Positions 15,655 through 25,164 are shown, counted from the first letter of the stretch. The stretch is 30,902 bases of DNA from UBA1479 sp963972065 (GCA_963972065.1 CAXAVJ010000037.1:1-30902); one strand, 5' to 3'. Program-made: numbers and translations. Notes: generated by a model not told the origin, from the sequence alone.

Positions 15655-16737
15655 TTACACCCCATACTTATCGACGGCCCGGTCGTTCCATTCAATGCCG
15701 ATGCCGGGTTTTTCCGCAGGGTGGCAATGGCCGTCGGTCACGGGCAAGGGGTCAGCCAGGATCGGCTCGGCCCAGTCGACGTATTCCAGCCAGTGGCGGG
15801 TCGGCGTCGCCGCCAGAAGGTGCACGCTGATTTCCGGGTACAGGTGGCTCGACAACGGCAGGTGGGCCGCCGCCGCCAGCTTGGCCGCGCCCAGCCAGCC
15901 GGTGACGCCGCCGATCTTGCCCGCGTCGGGCATGAAATAATCACATCCGCCCGCCGCCATGCATTTCGCCATCTCGCCCGGATACCAGCAATTCTCCCCC
16001 GTCTGGATTTTCGTCTTCACCACGGCACGCAGCGCCGCATGGCCGTAGAAATCGTCGTAATGGACCGGCTCCTCCACCCAATAAAGGTCCACCGCCGCCA
16101 GCGCCTTGACCCGGCGGATGACCTCTTCGACCTCCTGGCTTTGGTTGTAGTCGCTCATCAAGGGCACGTCGGGGCCGATCGCCACCCGCACCGCCCGCGC
16201 CACGGCGACGTCTTCTTCCAGCGTCGGATAGCCCAGGCGCAGCTTCACCGCAGCGAAGCCTTCGTCCAGAAGGTCCCGCGCCTCCTTGGCCGCCGCCTGC
16301 ACGCCGATCATGCCGAGGCCCTTGGAATTATAGGCCGGCGTGGCAACCGCCTCGGCGCCGAGCAACTTGTACAAAGGCTGGCCTTTACCCTTGGCCGCGG
16401 CATCCCACAAGGCCATGTCGAGGCCCGAGATCGCCTGCCCCGCCGCCCCCTTGGCCCCGGCCAGGCGGGTCATGGCCATCAGGTCCGCCTGCACCGCCTG
16501 CGGGTCCAGAGGCTTGCCCATGATGCGCTCACCCAAGGCCGCATACATGGCCATCAACGGCTTGAGCGCCCAGGCCTGATAGGCGAAGGAATAGGCGCGG
16601 CCGGTGATGCCGCCCGAGGTCTCGACATCAACCAGGACCAAGGGCGCTTCCGATACCACGCCCCCCGCCGTGGCCAGGGGCCGGCGCATGGGCACGACCA
16701 CGGGGCGGGCCCGCACGGCGGTGATGGTGTCGGTCAT
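15655..16737 (-). CDS. mandelate racemase-like enolase-superfamily enzyme with K-x-R motif
   Basis: Enolase-superfamily enzyme that abstracts the alpha-proton of a carboxylate. The 360 residues align with Pseudomonas mandelate racemase with an almost constant one-residue offset. Metal ligands are D196, E222 and E248, the general base pair D271/H298 (MPDAGKIGG, SSHLYPE) and E318 (HWLEYVDW). The first catalytic lysine is present (K165), but the position of racemase K166 is arginine (R167, AVKLRLGYP). The S-face acid/base is therefore altered, and simple mandelate racemisation is doubtful; dehydration or epimerisation at one face is possible. Its start overlaps the fetB stop (ATGA), so it is co-translated with an ABC permease. 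Confidence 0.85.
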   Translation of the reverse strand: MTDTITAVRARPVVVPMRRPLATAGGVVSEAPLVLVDVETSGGITGRAYSFAYQAWALKPLMAMYAALGERIMGKPLDPQAVQADLMAMTRLAGAKGAAGQAISGLDMALWDAAAKGKGQPLYKLLGAEAVATPAYNSKGLGMIGVQAAAKEARDLLDEGFAAVKLRLGYPTLEEDVAVARAVRVAIGPDVPLMSDYNQSQEVEEVIRRVKALAAVDLYWVEEPVHYDDFYGHAALRAVVKTKIQTGENCWYPGEMAKCMAAGGCDYFMPDAGKIGGVTGWLGAAKLAAAAHLPLSSHLYPEISVHLLAATPTRHWLEYVDWAEPILADPLPVTDGHCHPAEKPGIGIEWNDRAVDKYGV

Positions 16738-17543
16738 TGGTCGGATCCTTCTATTCGGTCCAGGCGCAGGCGATGGCGCGGATCGGTGATGCGCCAGACC
16801 GCGGCATAGATCGCCATGACGGCGCCGATGCCCGTCGCCCCGCCGATCAGGAACATCACCAGCAATTGGTATTTCACCGCTTCCACCGGGTCGGCACCGG
16901 CCAGGATCTGGCCCGTCATCATGCCCGGCAGGGACACCACCCCGGTCGCGGCCATGGAATTGATGGTCGGCATCAGCGCGGTCTTGAGGGCGCGGCGGAT
17001 GAACGGGCGCAGCGCCACCTCGCGCGGATGGCCCAAGGCGATCTGCGCCTCCACGGCCCAGCGTTCGCGGACCACCGTGTTGAACAAGGTGTTGAGGCCC
17101 AGGCTGATCCCGGTCATCGCATTGCCCAGGATCATGCCCAGGATGGGCACGGCATAGCGCGCATCCCACCAGGGGTCGGGCTTGAGCTGCGTCGTCAAGG
17201 CCAGGCAGGTGACCGAAATGGCGGCGAAGGTCATGGTCGAAACGCCGATCCCATAGGACCACCAGCCGGTCAGCTTGCGGTCCTGGCGGTTCATGATCTC
17301 GTAGCCGGCAAAGCCGACCATGATCGCCACCACGCCGAGCGTCAGCCAGGGCGACTGCTGCGCGAACAGGGCTTTCAGGACCAGACCGACCAGCAATAAC
17401 TGCACCGTCATGCGGAGGGCCGCAATGGCCAGCGAGCGGGTGATGCCGAGGCCGAGCCAGAGGGACAGGCCGCCGTTGATGACCAGCAGCAAGGCCGCCA
17501 GGGCCAGGTCGAACGCGGTCAGAGGAATGGCCTGACTGGTCAT
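16734..17543 (-). CDS. fetB: FetB-type ABC transporter permease
   Basis: Permease of a two-component ABC exporter; the E. coli FetAB pair exports iron and protects against oxidative stress. 269 residues from the ATG at 17543, with about seven hydrophobic spans. It carries the UPF0014 family signatures LRMTVQLLLVGLVL (about 43-56) and AVPILGMILGNAMTGISLGLN-like around residue 130, plus SLPGMMTGQILAGADP near 205. It overlaps fetA by ATGA upstream and the enolase-superfamily gene by ATGA downstream. The iron substrate is inferred from family membership only, and the fused operon with two catabolic enzymes leaves room for another substrate. Confidence 0.86.
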   Translation of the reverse strand: MTSQAIPLTAFDLALAALLLVINGGLSLWLGLGITRSLAIAALRMTVQLLLVGLVLKALFAQQSPWLTLGVVAIMVGFAGYEIMNRQDRKLTGWWSYGIGVSTMTFAAISVTCLALTTQLKPDPWWDARYAVPILGMILGNAMTGISLGLNTLFNTVVRERWAVEAQIALGHPREVALRPFIRRALKTALMPTINSMAATGVVSLPGMMTGQILAGADPVEAVKYQLLVMFLIGGATGIGAVMAIYAAVWRITDPRHRLRLDRIEGSDQ

Positions 17544-18127
17544 GCGGACAGCCTGCCGTCGGTCATGGTCAGCAGCCGTTTGCCGAGCCGTGCCGCCTGA
17601 TCCTTGGCATGGGTCGCCAGGATGACGATGCCGCCGTCCATCAGGAAATCGTGGATCACGCCCTCGACCAGCGCCGTCGCCGCCTGGTCCAAGGCGCCCG
17701 TGGGCTCGTCCAGCAGCAGCACGCGCGGCCCCCGGTCGAAGGCGCGGGCGATGGCCAGGCGCTGGCGCTCGCCGGTGGACAGGCGCGACACCGGCCAGGT
17801 CAATGCGTCGGCCTTGAAACCCAGGCGCTGCAACACGCCGGTGACCGCCTCCGGATCCTCGAAATGATCGCCCACGCGGTCTTCCCACCAGCCCGATTCC
17901 GGGCCGACATACATCACCTGGCGGCGCCACTGCGGGCCGGTCATGGACATCCGTTCGCGGCCGTCGAGCGTGACCTCGCCCGCCGCCGGGTCGAGATCGG
18001 CCAACGCCCGCAGCATGAGACTTTTTCCCGAGCCGGATGGCCCCATGACGGCGATGCAGTCGCCCGCGTCCAGGTCCAGGTCGTCAACCTGCACCAGGTG
18101 CGCGCGAAGGTTTCGGATCGACAGCAT
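17540..18127 (-). CDS. fetA: FetA-type ABC transporter ATPase
   Basis: ATP-binding subunit partnering the permease directly downstream. 195 residues from the ATG at 18127, short for an ABC ATPase but normal for FetA. Walker A GPSGSGKS is at about 30-37, the signature LSTGERQR near 113, Walker B VLLLDEPTGALD near 135, and the switch histidine in ILATHAKD. A longer in-frame start at 18229 would overlap the upstream gene and has no support. It heads a four-gene minus-strand operon, fetA-fetB-enolase-type-dehydrogenase. Confidence 0.88.
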   Translation of the reverse strand: MLSIRNLRAHLVQVDDLDLDAGDCIAVMGPSGSGKSLMLRALADLDPAAGEVTLDGRERMSMTGPQWRRQVMYVGPESGWWEDRVGDHFEDPEAVTGVLQRLGFKADALTWPVSRLSTGERQRLAIARAFDRGPRVLLLDEPTGALDQAATALVEGVIHDFLMDGGIVILATHAKDQAARLGKRLLTMTDGRLSA

Positions 18128-18170
18128 GATGGGGATATTAGGGGGCGGCCCGGGATGTGGCGACTGAATT

Positions 18171-18197
18171 ATGTCGGCCCGGCCTAGCGGCCGACAT
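18171..18197. repeat. inverted repeat spanning the nuclease-homologue stop codon
   Basis: ATGTCGGCC (18171-18179) is perfectly complementary to GGCCGACAT (18189-18197). It contains the stop codon of the nuclease-like gene and lies 44 bp upstream of fetA. There is no T-run on the minus side, so it is not a standard terminator; it might stabilise mRNA ends or attenuate read-through into fetA. Confidence 0.5.
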
Positions 18198-18681
18198 AGT
18201 CCCAGGGCGGTGTGAACTTGGTCACCCACATGCCCTTATTCTGAGCCTTCGCCTGGGCCTCATAGCCCGTATAGCGCTCCGTATCCTTGCGGTTGGCCAG
18301 CGCAAAACCGTTGGCCACCATGTGCTGATTGATGTTGTCCGCACCGACAAAACATTCGGCAATGGTGATGCCGCCGAACGCCGTCGCCTTTTCCTCGCAA
18401 CGGATTTCCGCCGTCTTGATCTTTTCCTGCAGCATGGCCGCCGAATAGCGCCCACACAGCACTGCGCGGCCGCCATGGTCGCAGGTCTGCTTCAACTTAA
18501 AGGCGGCGACACCCCAAAGCTTGACGATATCCCCGCCCTCGCACTTGGTGTGGCGGCGCTTGCCGCCCAGCATCAGGGTCTCGCCATCGATGACGCAGGC
18601 GCGCCCCGCCAGTTCGCCGGCGGCGGCCGGTACGGACACCATCGTCAGACCAGCGAACAGGACTGAGATCACACCTCGCAT
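18184..18681 (-). CDS. secreted staphylococcal-nuclease-like protein, catalytic residues not conserved
   Basis: 165 residues with an N-terminal signal peptide (about 1-22, ending PAAAG) and an OB-fold resembling thermonuclease, with six Cys that could form disulfides. The landmarks DGETL (32-36), IVKLWGVAA (52-60) and GADNINQHMVANGFA (113-127) match the family. The active nuclease needs Arg-Glu-Arg: here IRLWGIDAPE is replaced by VKLWGVAAFK, losing Arg and Glu, and the RYGR-type arginine reads FGGI. It is therefore probably a binding or structural protein and not a nuclease. GC content and codon use are a little lower than in neighbours. Confidence 0.75.
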   Translation of the reverse strand: MRGVISVLFAGLTMVSVPAAAGELAGRACVIDGETLMLGGKRRHTKCEGGDIVKLWGVAAFKLKQTCDHGGRAVLCGRYSAAMLQEKIKTAEIRCEEKATAFGGITIAECFVGADNINQHMVANGFALANRKDTERYTGYEAQAKAQNKGMWVTKFTPPWDYVGR

Positions 18682-18834
18682 GATTGATGATTATAACAAC
18701 AATACATAGGCCGTCGGATAGACCAAAAAGAGTCGGCGGCATGTCCGAAAGTCCCGCAGCCTGCCGCTATGGGTTAGCGCCATATAAAAAATTCTGGCGA
18801 CGGTAATACAACCATGGTGTTATATTAAATCTTA

Positions 18835-18844
18835 ATTAGCTAAT
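18835..18844. promoter_or_regulatory. AT-rich leader with ATTAGCTAAT palindrome
   Basis: Perfect 10-bp palindrome inside an AT-rich stretch (about 18780-18850) between the divergent nuclease-like and TerB-membrane genes. It lies about 40 bp upstream of the latter's start and next to TAATATAT, which could serve as a -10 box. It contrasts sharply with the surrounding GC-rich DNA. Confidence 0.35.
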
Positions 18845-18885
18845 ATATAGACACACAGCTGTACACATGCCGGGGGAGTATGGTG

Positions 18886-21027
18886 ATGAGCGCTGATTCA
18901 TTCACATTGCTGATATGCGCACTTGTGGTCGGGTATTTCGCCTATAAGAGATTCAATCTGCCGGTCGAAGGGACAGCCAACCTGCTTGCGCGCCACTCGA
19001 CAACCTTCGAGCGATTCGTGTTGTCGGCGGGGCTTTATATCATCACCATCGAAATGGTGTTCATCACCCTGACGGCCTTTTTCTCCCTATCCTCGGAATA
19101 CACCGACCCCGTATTCAGACTGTTTAATATCGAATTCAGCGGCGAAGAAGGCGACCTCGCCCCGCCCTTACTCAGCGCCATGCTTCTGACGTCGCTGCTG
19201 CCGTCGTCGCAGCGTCTCCAGGCGTTAGACGAGCGGCTAAGGGCTCTCGCTCATGGGATCGGAAGCATCCCCCGCATGGTGCGCCGCCTGGGCAAGGGCT
19301 TGCGCCACACCAAGTTCAGCACGCCACGAGAAGCCCGCGCCACGGTCCGCACGGAAGTCACTCGCCGTGCGCCCGACAGCGCCGCCCGCTTCGATCATGA
19401 AGACTCCCTGGAACACCTTTGGACGAAGGTCGTATCAATCGTCCTGATGATCAAGGATTGGCGTCACCATCATCCCGAGGCCCGCCAATCGTCGGAAGAA
19501 GAAGACCGCAATAGCGGCCAGTGGGACGACTACAAGTCCGTCCACAAGCAGGCTCAGCGCGATTATGCGGCGATCATGCGCAAGTACGACGACCTTCGGC
19601 TGAAGGTCAGCCAATGCCTGACGAACACCGCCGACGCTGATCCGCAAAACGAACTCACCAACAGCTACCGGCAAAGCGTACGAGAGGTTTTACAGGCCTT
19701 CATGGTGCCGCTCAGCCTATATGTGGCGCGCGGCCTACTGATGCGCACGAAATCGCAAGACGACCGGAACAAGGCGTTGCTACGGATGGGATTCGAGCCG
19801 TTCGACGACGATAGCCAATCCGTTCTGTCCGTCACCCACATTGCGGTCGTCGCAATCGGCATCTTCGTCGTGATGGTGGTGTCCTTCCTGGCCGTCGGCA
19901 CGGTCTCGGGCCTGGATTTCCAGCGGGGGTTAGGGCACATCGTGATGACCGCCTCCATGGTCGCCGCAATGTACGTGGTCGCCGTCGGCCTTGCCGTCTA
20001 TTCAAAGGGGATGTGGCGCAAAAGCGGCGTCAAACCGGCCTCGTTCGAAGCTCTGCCCGGATATTTCCTAACGAGTCTGGCCGCCGTCGCCGCCAACGTC
20101 GTGGTTACGGTGGTGTTCCGGTCCCTCTATCTGGCCGACAACCGGATCGCCTTCGACAAAGCAGTCCAGGCGCTGGAATGGACCCATCCCTGGCTGCTGT
20201 CCACCTTCACCGTAACCTTCGCCATCTCTCTGGCCACGGACATCTACTACCAGCGGACCCCGCCCAAGTATTACTGGGCCTTGGAAAGCCTGTCGATCAG
20301 CGCCCTGCTTGTCGTCGTCAATGCCATTATCATCCACTATTGGCTGGTCCTACGCTGGAACACGGGCACACCGCCGACAGAACTCTTCCTCGGCCCGAAC
20401 CCGCCCAACCAGACAATGGTCGCCGTGGCCTCGTTAGCGATCGGGTTGTTGTTCATCGGATGGATTCCGTCCGCCTACCGCAAGCGCATCCTGCTCGCCC
20501 CGCATCAGGCGCTGGAACAACACCTGGATGACAACCTGCCAACCATCGGCAATCAGGCCCACGATGCCATAAACGGCAATATCTCCGACAGCCACCTGGT
20601 GGGCGACAGTCTGGCGTTCTGCTGCGCCAGCGTGGCCGCCGCCGACGGCCATGTCGAACCAATCGAGGAAAGCCGCTTCAACATGGTGCTGAGCTCAATC
20701 AGCAGCCGGAATGCCATCACTCTGGACCGCGATACGGTTATGGACGCCTTTCGCGCCTATTGCGGGCGTCTGATAGCCCACGACTTGCGCTCCTCCGATT
20801 TTGAGGAATTCTTCGCGGAACAATTCGATAACCTGCGGGTGCTCATCGGCCGACGCGACCTGGCCTTGATGGTGCTGCGCTGCTGTGAGGCCGTGGCCAG
20901 CGCCGATAACATCGTCCGCCCCGTGGAACTCGATGTCATCCGGCAGTTTGTCGGTCATACCCAACTGACACCGCAGGATATCATCATCCGCGCCACCCCG
21001 AACTCCCTCGAAATCCGCGCCGCGTGA
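18886..21027 (+). CDS. large polytopic membrane protein with C-terminal TerB-like region
   Basis: Not recognised as a whole. 713 residues: membrane spans at about 4-21 and 44-68; a long charged cytoplasmic helical region (about 107-310) with HEDSLEHLWTKVV and KQAQRDYAAIMRKYDDLRLK; a cluster of spans at about 317-338, 351-372, 391-413, 434-451, 468-487 and 511-529; then a soluble C-terminal part (540-713). That part has two acidic TerB-type helices, CCASVAAADGHVEPIEESRF and CCEAVASADNIVRPVELDVI. The ATG at 18886 is chosen because GGGGGAG (18872-18878) is 7 bases away; the ATG at 18880 is only one base from it. No downstream partner gene. Confidence 0.72.
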   Translation: MSADSFTLLICALVVGYFAYKRFNLPVEGTANLLARHSTTFERFVLSAGLYIITIEMVFITLTAFFSLSSEYTDPVFRLFNIEFSGEEGDLAPPLLSAMLLTSLLPSSQRLQALDERLRALAHGIGSIPRMVRRLGKGLRHTKFSTPREARATVRTEVTRRAPDSAARFDHEDSLEHLWTKVVSIVLMIKDWRHHHPEARQSSEEEDRNSGQWDDYKSVHKQAQRDYAAIMRKYDDLRLKVSQCLTNTADADPQNELTNSYRQSVREVLQAFMVPLSLYVARGLLMRTKSQDDRNKALLRMGFEPFDDDSQSVLSVTHIAVVAIGIFVVMVVSFLAVGTVSGLDFQRGLGHIVMTASMVAAMYVVAVGLAVYSKGMWRKSGVKPASFEALPGYFLTSLAAVAANVVVTVVFRSLYLADNRIAFDKAVQALEWTHPWLLSTFTVTFAISLATDIYYQRTPPKYYWALESLSISALLVVVNAIIIHYWLVLRWNTGTPPTELFLGPNPPNQTMVAVASLAIGLLFIGWIPSAYRKRILLAPHQALEQHLDDNLPTIGNQAHDAINGNISDSHLVGDSLAFCCASVAAADGHVEPIEESRFNMVLSSISSRNAITLDRDTVMDAFRAYCGRLIAHDLRSSDFEEFFAEQFDNLRVLIGRRDLALMVLRCCEAVASADNIVRPVELDVIRQFVGHTQLTPQDIIIRATPNSLEIRAA

Positions 21028-21075
21028 AATCCGGAATTCCTTGACCTTGGGCCCGGGAATGTCCAAATTCCAATT

Positions 21076-21198
21076 GTTCCGACGGGGGGCCCCGATAGGG
21101 GGCTGAGATTCCGACGGTCGTCCGAAGCGCATCAGCGCGAAGGAGGACAACGCGGTGACCCTTCGAACCTGATCCGGAGCAATACCGGCGTAGGGAAC
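21076..21198 (+). promoter_or_regulatory. TPP (THI-box) riboswitch
   Basis: Contains the conserved THI-box elements in order: GGGGGCTGAGA (CTGAGA at 21103-21108), a variable P3 arm, ACCCTTCGAACCTGATC (GAACCTGATC at 21165-21174) and AATACCGGCGTAGGGAA (21181-21197). GTTCC at 21076-21080 pairs with GGAAC at the 3' end to close P1. It lies in the leader of thiC and should switch its expression off when thiamine pyrophosphate is plentiful. Confidence 0.95.
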
Positions 21199-21201
21199 GG
21201 A

Positions 21202-21235
21202 ACCCCCAAAGGGGCTCTCTTATTCTTTTTCCCTT
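21202..21235 (+). terminator. probable riboswitch expression-platform terminator
   Basis: CCCCC-AAA-GGGG (21203-21214) followed by CTCTCTTATTCTTTTT directly after the TPP aptamer and about 70 bp before thiC. The stem is short, so control could instead act at the ribosome site. Confidence 0.4.
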
Positions 21236-21302
21236 AAGCGCCGTTGGTTATCCGGATCGCATGAGCGACCATTTGATAACGCGACCTTGGGAGTCCTGAT
21301 CC

Positions 21303-23147
<1,845 letters not shown>

Positions 23148-23206
23148 GCCGCCCGCGACGCCCTGGCGTCCACTACCAAGTTAGCACCCGGGATAGCCTC
23201 GGGACG

Positions 23207-23239
23207 AAAGGCCGCGTATCTTTGATGCGCGGCCTTTTT
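23207..23239 (+). terminator. intrinsic terminator after thiC
   Basis: AAAGGCCGCG, an eleven-base loop, then CGCGGCC followed by TTTTT (about 23208-23239). It ends thiC transcription. Confidence 0.85.
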
Positions 23240-23296
23240 GGTGGGCGCAGGCGGTGCAAGTTGTCAGTTGGATTTCGCCCCGACCTACTCTCAACC

Positions 23297-23719
23297 TCAC
23301 CTCTTATTAGATTCTCTGGTTTCTATGATGCATTGCATTGCTGGAAGAGCCAGAAATCGTTTCATCAAGTCGCCGAAATTTTCATCGGGATTCTGTTCCA
23401 GATTTTGCATCTTTGAAAAAACTTGAGTTGCTTCGTTGATCTGGCGTGTCCACTCGCTTGGCTCTCCATCTGGCCCATCGGTGGTCATGCGCTTAAAACA
23501 ATTCGCAAACTTTAGCCCTAATTCTGGCCCGAGCTCCGCTTCCATGGGAGTCACAAATTCAGGAACTGCCCTGCCCAAAATCCTGTCTCGAATCTCACGT
23601 TGCTGATCAGCACTCATTTCCAAGTACTGACGCAATGAAATATTTTCCGATTGGGCGAATACCGGGATAGCGAGAAACAACAAACTAGAAATGCAAACAA
23701 TTCCACCAAAATAACGCAT
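23297..23719 (-). CDS. low-GC gene for a small secreted protein of unknown function
   Basis: Not recognised. 140 residues with a clear signal peptide (about 1-22, SLLFLAIPVFA then QSENIS) and a mature helical domain with two cysteines, C93-type in NCFKR and another in MQCIIET, that could pair. The ATG at 23719 has a GAGAGG ribosome site six bases away; a longer in-frame start at 23767 has none. Base composition is markedly lower in GC than everything around it, suggesting recent acquisition. It lies between the thiC terminator and the terminator of the decarboxylase operon, as if inserted into a neutral gap. Confidence 0.72.
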   Translation of the reverse strand: MRYFGGIVCISSLLFLAIPVFAQSENISLRQYLEMSADQQREIRDRILGRAVPEFVTPMEAELGPELGLKFANCFKRMTTDGPDGEPSEWTRQINEATQVFSKMQNLEQNPDENFGDLMKRFLALPAMQCIIETRESNKR

Positions 23720-23800
23720 CAAAGACCTCTCAACACATAGCTTTTCCAGGACGCGAAGTGACATCAAGGAAATTTAACCCAACCACCTCTCGCCGAACAC

Positions 23801-23831
23801 AAAAAGGCCGGGCAATGCCCGGCCTTTTCTT
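23801..23831 (-). terminator. intrinsic terminator after decarboxylase operon
   Basis: GGCCGGGCA/TGCCCGGCC stem (about 23806-23824) flanked by five A on the left, giving TTTTT on the minus strand. It lies 18 bp past the stop of the beta-subunit gene; the right flank TTTTCTTT means it may also work on plus. Confidence 0.85.
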
Positions 23832-23848
23832 TGTCTGAGTTGCGACGA

Positions 23849-24430
23849 TCAAGCCCCGAGATACGCATTCCGAAACGCGATCCGGCATTCCGCCGGGTTG
23901 AAGTTGCGTTTGAAGGCCGTGGGGTCGCCGGGGAGCACGCGGCACCACAGGAAGCGGGGGCCGGGCTGGTTGCGGATGAAGTCGTGGGCATCCGCGATCT
24001 GGTCGGCCGAGGCGATTTCCAGGACGCTGGGAATGCCCGATCCCTGGGCGATCATGGCCAAGTTGGTGCGCTGCGCCGTGTGGCCTTCCTGGCCGCCGGT
24101 TTCGCCATGGGTGCCGTTGTCGATACAGACGATGGTCAGGTTGGCCGGGGCCTGCGTCGCCACCGTGTTGAGGGAGCCCAGGCCCATCTGCAATTCGCCG
24201 TCGCCGGTGATGACGGCGACCTGTTTTTCCGGGGCCGAGAGCGCCATGCCGAGGCCGGTGGCGACGGCGGAGCCCATGCAGCCGGCCATGGTGAACAGGT
24301 TGGGGCCGTCGTTGGTCAGCCCGGCGGCGTCCTTGGACGAGCCGGCCAATCCGGAAACGAACAACCATTTATCCTTGTCCGGGAACAGGGGAGCCAGAAG
24401 GTCGCGGCGGTCCAGCGTAATCTTGGTCAT
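23849..24430 (-). CDS. ThDP-dependent decarboxylase beta subunit (sulfopyruvate/phosphonopyruvate type)
   Basis: ThDP-binding (PP-domain) half of a split 2-oxoacid decarboxylase, resembling ComE of coenzyme M synthesis and phosphonopyruvate decarboxylases. 193 residues. The cofactor motif begins TGDGELQMGLGSLNTVATQ (GDG at 76-78) and ends with VCIDNGTHGETGG (DN at 104-105), the standard GDG-x(~25)-DN spacing. TMAGCMGSAVATGLGMALS (47-65) is the substrate-side loop region. The start at 24430 has GGGAGGAA upstream. It must pair with the alpha subunit encoded 212 bp upstream. The true 2-oxoacid substrate is unknown. Confidence 0.82.
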   Translation of the reverse strand: MTKITLDRRDLLAPLFPDKDKWLFVSGLAGSSKDAAGLTNDGPNLFTMAGCMGSAVATGLGMALSAPEKQVAVITGDGELQMGLGSLNTVATQAPANLTIVCIDNGTHGETGGQEGHTAQRTNLAMIAQGSGIPSVLEIASADQIADAHDFIRNQPGPRFLWCRVLPGDPTAFKRNFNPAECRIAFRNAYLGA

Positions 24431-24476
24431 TGAAGGTTCCTCCCTCAAACAGCGTCATGCGCCGTTATCGTATAAG

Positions 24477-24580
24477 TTCACCACTGAGGCGGTGAGACGG
24501 TGAGGTGAGACGATGAGAAGAAATAAAATCATCTCCCTCTTTTCCTCACTGCCTCTGTGTCTCTGTGTCTCTGTGGTTAA
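24477..24580. repeat. imperfect inverted repeat of the CACAGAGACACAGAG type
   Basis: Left end TTCACCACTGAGGCGGTGAG (24477-24496) and right end CTCTGTGTCTCTGTGGTTAA (24561-24580) are imperfect inverted copies; on the minus strand the right arm reads TTAACCACAGAGACACAGAG. Similar intergenic elements are scattered through many unrelated bacterial genomes. This copy sits between the two subunit genes of one enzyme. The centre is AT-rich. No ORF. Confidence 0.65.
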
Positions 24581-24596
24581 ATCATGCCTTTATCCG

Positions 24597-24641
24597 CGCA
24601 AATCGTCGTCGGCCGCCCTGCGGGCGCCCTCGGGATTTGCG
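24597..24641. repeat. palindromic repeat CGCAAATC...GATTTGCG
   Basis: Outer arms CGCAAATC (24597-24604) and GATTTGCG (24634-24641) enclose a GC-rich inner hairpin (GGCCGCCC-TGC-GGGCGCC-type, around 24611-24627). It ends at the stop of the alpha-subunit gene and is separate from the CACAGAG element just left of it. REP-like; it may form an mRNA-stabilising or weak terminating hairpin. Confidence 0.6.
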
Positions 24642-24642
24642 T

Positions 24643-25164
24643 CTAAAACGCCTTCGCGCCCAGGAACTTCTGGGTCAGGATCAGGGCGGCGCCCTGGTTG
24701 TTGCGGAAGGCGGCGTTGATGGCGGCCTGGCTGGCGGCCTCAAGCTCGTCGCGGCGGTCGACGCGAAACACCATGACGCCCATGGCTTCGAGGATTTTAT
24801 CCACGGCCTGGCCCATGGGGTACTGCCAGGGGTTCTGCTCCCCATAGTCGCCGCGCATGGAGACCATCATCAGGCAGGGAAAATTGCCGCCCTTGGAAAA
24901 GCTAAGATAGTTGGGGCAATTGCCGACCCCCGACGACTGCATCATCAGGACCGACTTCTTGCCGACCAGATCGGCGCCCGCCGCCATGGCGACGCCCTCT
25001 TCCTCGGTGGTCAAAAGGACCAGCCGGGTTTCGTTGTCTTCCTCGGCCAGTTCGGCCAGGCGCGCGTTGCCGGCGTCGGGGATATAGGTGAACAGGTCCA
25101 CGCCCGCGTCCTTGAACTGACGGAACAGAACCTGCGACCACTCATCGTGGGGATGCTTGGACAT
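24643..25164 (-). CDS. ThDP-dependent decarboxylase alpha subunit (sulfopyruvate/phosphonopyruvate type)
   Basis: PYR-domain half of the split decarboxylase, resembling ComD. 173 residues. The cofactor-activating glutamate lies in TTEEEGVAMAAGADL (52-66, E54-E56), followed by VLMMQSSGVGNCPNYLS (72-88) and MVSMRGDYGEQNPWQYPMG (100-118), all typical of the sulfopyruvate/phosphonopyruvate decarboxylase group. It is the first gene of the minus-strand pair; a 12-bp palindrome lies 69 bp before its start. Co-expression with the beta subunit requires transcription through two repeat elements. ThDP for it would depend on the thiC pathway nearby. Confidence 0.82.
   Translation of the reverse strand: MSKHPHDEWSQVLFRQFKDAGVDLFTYIPDAGNARLAELAEEDNETRLVLLTTEEEGVAMAAGADLVGKKSVLMMQSSGVGNCPNYLSFSKGGNFPCLMMVSMRGDYGEQNPWQYPMGQAVDKILEAMGVMVFRVDRRDELEAASQAAINAAFRNNQGAALILTQKFLGAKAF

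Noticed and set aside
18184..18681. Active thermonuclease
   Set aside because: Catalytic Arg-Glu-Arg residues are replaced.
24477..24641. CRISPR array
   Set aside because: The repeats are two different inverted repeats, not regularly spaced direct repeats with spacers, and no cas gene is present.
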